Origin: Microbacterium sp.
GTDB taxonomy: Bacteria > Actinomycetota > Actinomycetes > Actinomycetales > Microbacteriaceae
Length of the DNA stretch: 64,000 nucleotides
Assembly: GCA_017306415.1 (NCBI GenBank)
Contig: JAFKIL010000003.1
Location: forward strand, 496,001-560,000
Reading direction: 5' to 3'
The notes beneath the pieces were generated by a model that had not been told where the DNA came from, did no database searches, and saw only the letters and a program-made list of their open reading frames with translations. The position numbers and the translations under genes are program-made. Positions 60,901 to 64,000 of this stretch are shown piece by piece (position 1 is the first letter of the stretch; every line of letters starts with the position of its first letter).

Positions 60901-61862
60901 CGGGGGTGCCGGCGCACGGCGCGATCGGCATCGTGGGCGCCGGTTCGATCGGCGTCGCGTTCGCCGTGGTGTTCGCCCGCGCCGGGTTCGCGGTCCGGGT
61001 GTGGGATGCGCTGCCCGACGCCGCGCCTCGTGCCCGCGATGAGCTCGCGCACCGCCTCGACATCCTCGGGCTGTCCGCCGACGTCGCGGACCGCGTCAGC
61101 TTCGAGGACGACCTCGCCGTCGCTCTGCGTGACGTCGTCCTCGTGCAGGAGTGCGCCCCGGAGCGCATCGCGCTGAAACGCGAGCTCTTCGCGCGGATCG
61201 CAGCCGCGGCGCCCCCCACGGCGGTGCTCGCCAGCTCGAGCTCCGCGCTGCTGCCCACCGCCATCGCGGAGGAGCTCGACGACGCCCATGCCGCACGCCT
61301 CATCGTCGCGCACCCCGGCAACCCGCCGTACCTCCTGCCGGTGATCGAGCTCGTCGCCGGCGCCCGCACCGCGCCGTCCACCGTCGGCGAGGCGGCCGCG
61401 CTCTACGGCGCCGCCGGCCTCCGCCCGGTCCGCGTGAACCGCGAGATCGACGGCTTCGTGTTCAACCGCCTCCAGGGGGCGGTGCTGCGCGAGGCGTACT
61501 GTCTGGTCCGCGACGGCGTCGCGAGCGTCGAGGACGTCGACGAGGTGGTCCGCAGCGGTCTCGGGCGGCGCTGGAGCATCATCGGACCGTTCGAGACGGT
61601 CGATCTGAACACGCGCGGCGGCATCGCCTCGCACGCCGAGAAGATGGGTCCGGCCTACGCCGCGATGGGCGCCGAGCGCGGCCAGCACGACCCCTGGACG
61701 CCGGACCTCGTCGCCGCCGTCGTCGCGCAGCGTCGCGACATCCTCCCCGAGGAGGACTGGGCGGCGCGCGTGCGCTGGCGGGACGCGCAGCTGGCGCGAC
61801 TGGCGCCGATCTGGGACGCGATCTGCGAGGGATCGCCCGACACCGAGGAGGGGCACCGATGA
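60897..61862 (+). CDS. 3-hydroxyacyl-CoA dehydrogenase family protein (carnitine/gulonate dehydrogenase-like)
   Basis: This 321-residue NAD-dependent 3-hydroxy acid dehydrogenase has GIVGAGSIGVAFA at the N-terminus, SSSSALLP, the catalytic histidine in IVAHPGNPPYLLPV and the helical C-terminal domain. The HPxNP motif and length resemble L-gulonate 3-dehydrogenase and carnitine dehydrogenase rather than the long FadB type. The GTG start overlaps the alcohol dehydrogenase stop. It probably handles a 3-hydroxy acid formed later in the pathway. Confidence 0.87.
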   Translation: MTGVPAHGAIGIVGAGSIGVAFAVVFARAGFAVRVWDALPDAAPRARDELAHRLDILGLSADVADRVSFEDDLAVALRDVVLVQECAPERIALKRELFARIAAAAPPTAVLASSSSALLPTAIAEELDDAHAARLIVAHPGNPPYLLPVIELVAGARTAPSTVGEAAALYGAAGLRPVRVNREIDGFVFNRLQGAVLREAYCLVRDGVASVEDVDEVVRSGLGRRWSIIGPFETVDLNTRGGIASHAEKMGPAYAAMGAERGQHDPWTPDLVAAVVAQRRDILPEEDWAARVRWRDAQLARLAPIWDAICEGSPDTEEGHR

Positions 61863-62206
61863 CCGAGCTGTTCGACAGGAGCGAGGATCCGAAGTTCGCC
61901 AGGGTCTACCGCCGCGCGACCCCCGACCTGCTGGAGAAGTTCGACGCGTTCGATGGCGCCGTGTTCGCCGCCGAGGGGCGCGAGATCCCGCTCAAGTACC
62001 GGGAGCTCATGGCCGTCTCCGTCGCGATCACCACGCAGTGCGGCTACTGCATCGACTTCCACGCGAACGCGGCCGTCACGGCCGGTGCCACCGAGGCGGA
62101 GCTCGCCGAGGCGGCGTGGGTGGCCACCGCCATCCGTGCCGGGGGCGGCTACGCGCACGGCCGCCTGGCGTTCCGCCTCGCCGGCATCGACCCGCACGGG
62201 CACTGA
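61859..62206 (+). CDS. Carboxymuconolactone decarboxylase/AhpD family protein
   Basis: This 115-residue helical protein of the CMD/AhpD superfamily has the redox motif in TQCGYCIDFHAN: a CxxC followed by a histidine three residues on, which is the AhpD-type disulfide site. It is more likely a peroxidase-like or disulfide protein than a true decarboxylase. It is last in the dehydrogenase operon, with an ATGA overlap. Confidence 0.9.
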   Translation: MTELFDRSEDPKFARVYRRATPDLLEKFDAFDGAVFAAEGREIPLKYRELMAVSVAITTQCGYCIDFHANAAVTAGATEAELAEAAWVATAIRAGGGYAHGRLAFRLAGIDPHGH

Positions 62207-62248
62207 CCGCTCGCGGCACCAGGACCCACGGTCGGAGGGATGCCGCGC

Positions 62249-64000
62249 CTACCCCTCGTCCGCCACGCGGTAAGCCAGCTCCACGGCCTCGTGGATCGCG
62301 GCGTCGATGTTCCGGGGCGAGAGCGCGTCGCCGATGACGATCGGCGCGTCGGCCGCCCCGGCCGGGATGACGGCCGTGCGCGGCTCGATGGCGACGACCG
62401 CGTCCAGGCCCTCGAGCACGCGCGGCACGGCGGAGCGGAACCCGTCCCTCAGTACGACGCCGGTGCCGTCGTACGAGGTCACGCGGTGCCGGACGTGCGG
62501 GACGACACCCCCGTGCGCGTCGAGCCGTTCCAGGAGCAGCCCGCGGTCGTAGCCGGCACCGACGTGCGGGAACACCGTCTCGAAGGGCGTCACGAGGTGG
62601 AGCTCGCGAACCGCGGGGAGGAGGCCCAGGACGACGCCGGACGCATAGGCGGTGCCATCCGCGTCGACGACGGCGATCCGGTCTCCCAGGCGCTCCGGAT
62701 GCGCCAGCGCGTCGAGCGGGTCGACCACCTCGTGCGCGGCAGGGCCGGCCCACGCCCCAGCGCCCGCGAGTTCTCCGACGGCGCCGGACCGCGCACCGGT
62801 CGCGATCACCACGCGGTCGGCGGGAATGCTCTGCAGCTCCTCGGCCGACGTCTCCACGCCGGTCCGCACGTCGACCCCGCGGGCCCGCAGGTCGCGCAGG
62901 AGATCCGCCAGCAGCAGCCCGGCGCTCTCCCGCCCGGGCACCCTCGCCGCATGCCTCAGCTGCCCGCCGAGCTCCGGCGCCCGTTCCCGGAGGCGCACCC
63001 GGTGCCCGTCGCGCGCGAGCTCGATCGCCGCCCGCATGCCGGCCGGACCGCCGCCGAGCACCAGCCAGTCCGACGGCGACGCCGCCTCCGCCCGCGGGCC
63101 GCGCTCCCGCTCCCGCCCGGCGACCGGGTTGACCGTGCAGGTGACGGGCAGTCCGCGGCTCCCTCGGCCGAGGCATCCCTGGTTCAGGCGGATGCAGTGC
63201 TGGATCTCGTCGGCGCGCCCCTCGGCGAGCTTGCGGGCGAGGTCGGGGTCGGCGAGCTGCGCGCGCGTGAGCGCGACCATGTCGGCGATGCCCGAGTCCA
63301 CGACCTCCGCGGCCTGCTCGACCGATGTCGCCGCGCCGACGCCGAAGACGGGGACGTCGGGGTTCGCCGCCTTCACCGCGGCGACCTCCTCGCGCAGCCA
63401 GGCGACCGGCATGGCCGACGACGGGAACACGTAGTGCACGTTGTGGTACCCGCCGGCGGCGAGGTCGAGGAAATCGATCCGCGCCTCCGCGCGCAGGGCG
63501 GCGATGATCGCCCGGCAGTCCGCGGCATCGAGGCCGTCGGGATGGAACTCGTTCGCGACGATGCGGATGCCGACGGTGAAGTCGTCGCCGACCCGTGACC
63601 GCACGGCGCGGAGCACCTCGCGGGGGAACCGCGTCCGGCCATCGACGTCGCCGCCGAACTCGTCCGTCCGCGCGTTGTAGAGCGGGGAGAGGAACTGGTG
63701 CAGCAGGTACCCGTGCGCCATGTGGATCTCGACGCCGTCGAATCCCCCGTCGCGCGCGAGTGCCGCGCTGCGCGCCCATCCGTCGACGAGCTCCGCGATG
63801 TCGCGCCGGCTCGCGGCGCGCGTGGCGTGGCCGGTGGAGGGCGAGAGAAGTCGCGACGGCGCGGAGACGGCGCGCGGCCCGTCCGGACCGTCGGGCTGAG
63901 CCTGCGCGCCGTGGTGGTTGAGCTGCACGAGGATCCGCGCACCCTCGCGGTGGACCGCGGCGGTCATGCGCCGGTTCGCCGCCACCGACTCCGGTCGGAA
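62249..64000 (-). CDS. FadH/Old-yellow-enzyme-like NADH:flavin oxidoreductase (truncated by window edge)
   Basis: The visible 583 residues hold the C-terminal two thirds of the FMN barrel (HMAHGYLLHQFLSPLYNART with the catalytic tyrosine, then GIRIVANEF) followed by an FAD/NAD domain (WLVLGGGPAGMRAA). The reading frame is open to 64000, so roughly the first 90-100 residues lie outside. The 4Fe-4S segment reads CIRLNQGC...TCTVNP, where FadH has CIGCNQAC, so the second cluster cysteine is leucine. It may reduce an unsaturated ketone or acyl-CoA feeding the monooxygenase pathway. The 42-base gap to the CMD gene shows nothing. Confidence 0.9.
   Translation of the reverse strand, partial: FRPESVAANRRMTAAVHREGARILVQLNHHGAQAQPDGPDGPRAVSAPSRLLSPSTGHATRAASRRDIAELVDGWARSAALARDGGFDGVEIHMAHGYLLHQFLSPLYNARTDEFGGDVDGRTRFPREVLRAVRSRVGDDFTVGIRIVANEFHPDGLDAADCRAIIAALRAEARIDFLDLAAGGYHNVHYVFPSSAMPVAWLREEVAAVKAANPDVPVFGVGAATSVEQAAEVVDSGIADMVALTRAQLADPDLARKLAEGRADEIQHCIRLNQGCLGRGSRGLPVTCTVNPVAGRERERGPRAEAASPSDWLVLGGGPAGMRAAIELARDGHRVRLRERAPELGGQLRHAARVPGRESAGLLLADLLRDLRARGVDVRTGVETSAEELQSIPADRVVIATGARSGAVGELAGAGAWAGPAAHEVVDPLDALAHPERLGDRIAVVDADGTAYASGVVLGLLPAVRELHLVTPFETVFPHVGAGYDRGLLLERLDAHGGVVPHVRHRVTSYDGTGVVLRDGFRSAVPRVLEGLDAVVAIEPRTAVIPAGAADAPIVIGDALSPRNIDAAIHEAVELAYRVADEG

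Overview
The window comes from a high-GC Gram-positive actinobacterium, most likely Microbacteriaceae and plausibly Microbacterium. This rests on the strong GC bias at third codon positions, frequent GTG starts, an F420-dependent oxidoreductase, a rifamycin ADP-ribosyltransferase and DUF4395/DUF72 proteins. No rRNA, tRNA, CRISPR array, transposase or integrase was seen. No stretch over 300 bases lacks a gene; the longest gaps are 31408-31649, 49634-49849, 3496-3673 and 27372-27543, and most of these hold regulatory sequence.

1-9.6 kb is an ordinary mosaic of small housekeeping and accessory genes: a truncated DedA protein, an S4 RNA-binding protein, an S51 peptidase, an AraC regulator, an SGNH-like protein lacking its serine, a GNAT, an FMN reductase with a DUF4395 protein, an alpha/beta hydrolase, Arr, an SDR, a HAD phosphatase and an F420-dependent LLM oxidoreductase.

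9.7-44.7 kb is a carbohydrate-catabolism island. It is bounded by two direct copies of a 47-bp sequence (9723-9769 and 44665-44711, one mismatch). The right copy is the 3' end of a DUF72 gene; the left copy supplies the C-terminus of an MFS transporter. The island contains: (a) a galactonate operon (AAC(3)-like protein, KDG-type kinase, KDPG-type aldolase, DgoD); (b) a long minus-strand unit with two Lpl-type ABC permeases, a lipoprotein binding protein, a beta-propeller protein, a DegT aminotransferase, a DHDPS-family lyase, an aldo/keto reductase, a sialate-O-acetylesterase-like protein and an unassigned glycosidase-like protein; (c) a second propeller protein, a Gfo/Idh dehydrogenase and a DeoR regulator; (d) an Aga-like pathway (SIS isomerase/deaminase, ROK kinase, PfkB kinase, class II aldolase, NagA); (e) a minus-strand unit with an FGGY kinase, an L-arabinose/fucose isomerase-like protein, a class III aminotransferase, a third propeller protein, a DhnA/LsrF-type aldolase and a membrane protein; and a divergent RidA gene. 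Nearly every promoter in the island carries ATCA-like half-sites repeated every 10-11 bp, which suggests one regulon, probably under the island's DeoR protein. The whole reads as uptake and dismantling of a decorated, amino-sugar-rich glycan.

44.7-64 kb is a second accessory region. An SDR, a Baeyer-Villiger monooxygenase and an HSL-type esterase form one operon. Divergent from it is an Rbs-type ABC importer with a fused ATPase-permease, plus another SDR. A GAF/Fis regulator and a GntR/FCD regulator follow, then an operon with an aldehyde dehydrogenase, an iron-type alcohol dehydrogenase, a 3-hydroxyacyl-CoA-dehydrogenase-like protein and an AhpD/CMD protein. A truncated FadH-like ene-reductase ends the window. 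Together these resemble oxidation of an alicyclic alcohol or ketone through a lactone to a dicarboxylic acid. Matching TGTCTCA-N3-TGAGACA-type sites lie at the regulator promoter and at the monooxygenase/transporter divergent promoter.
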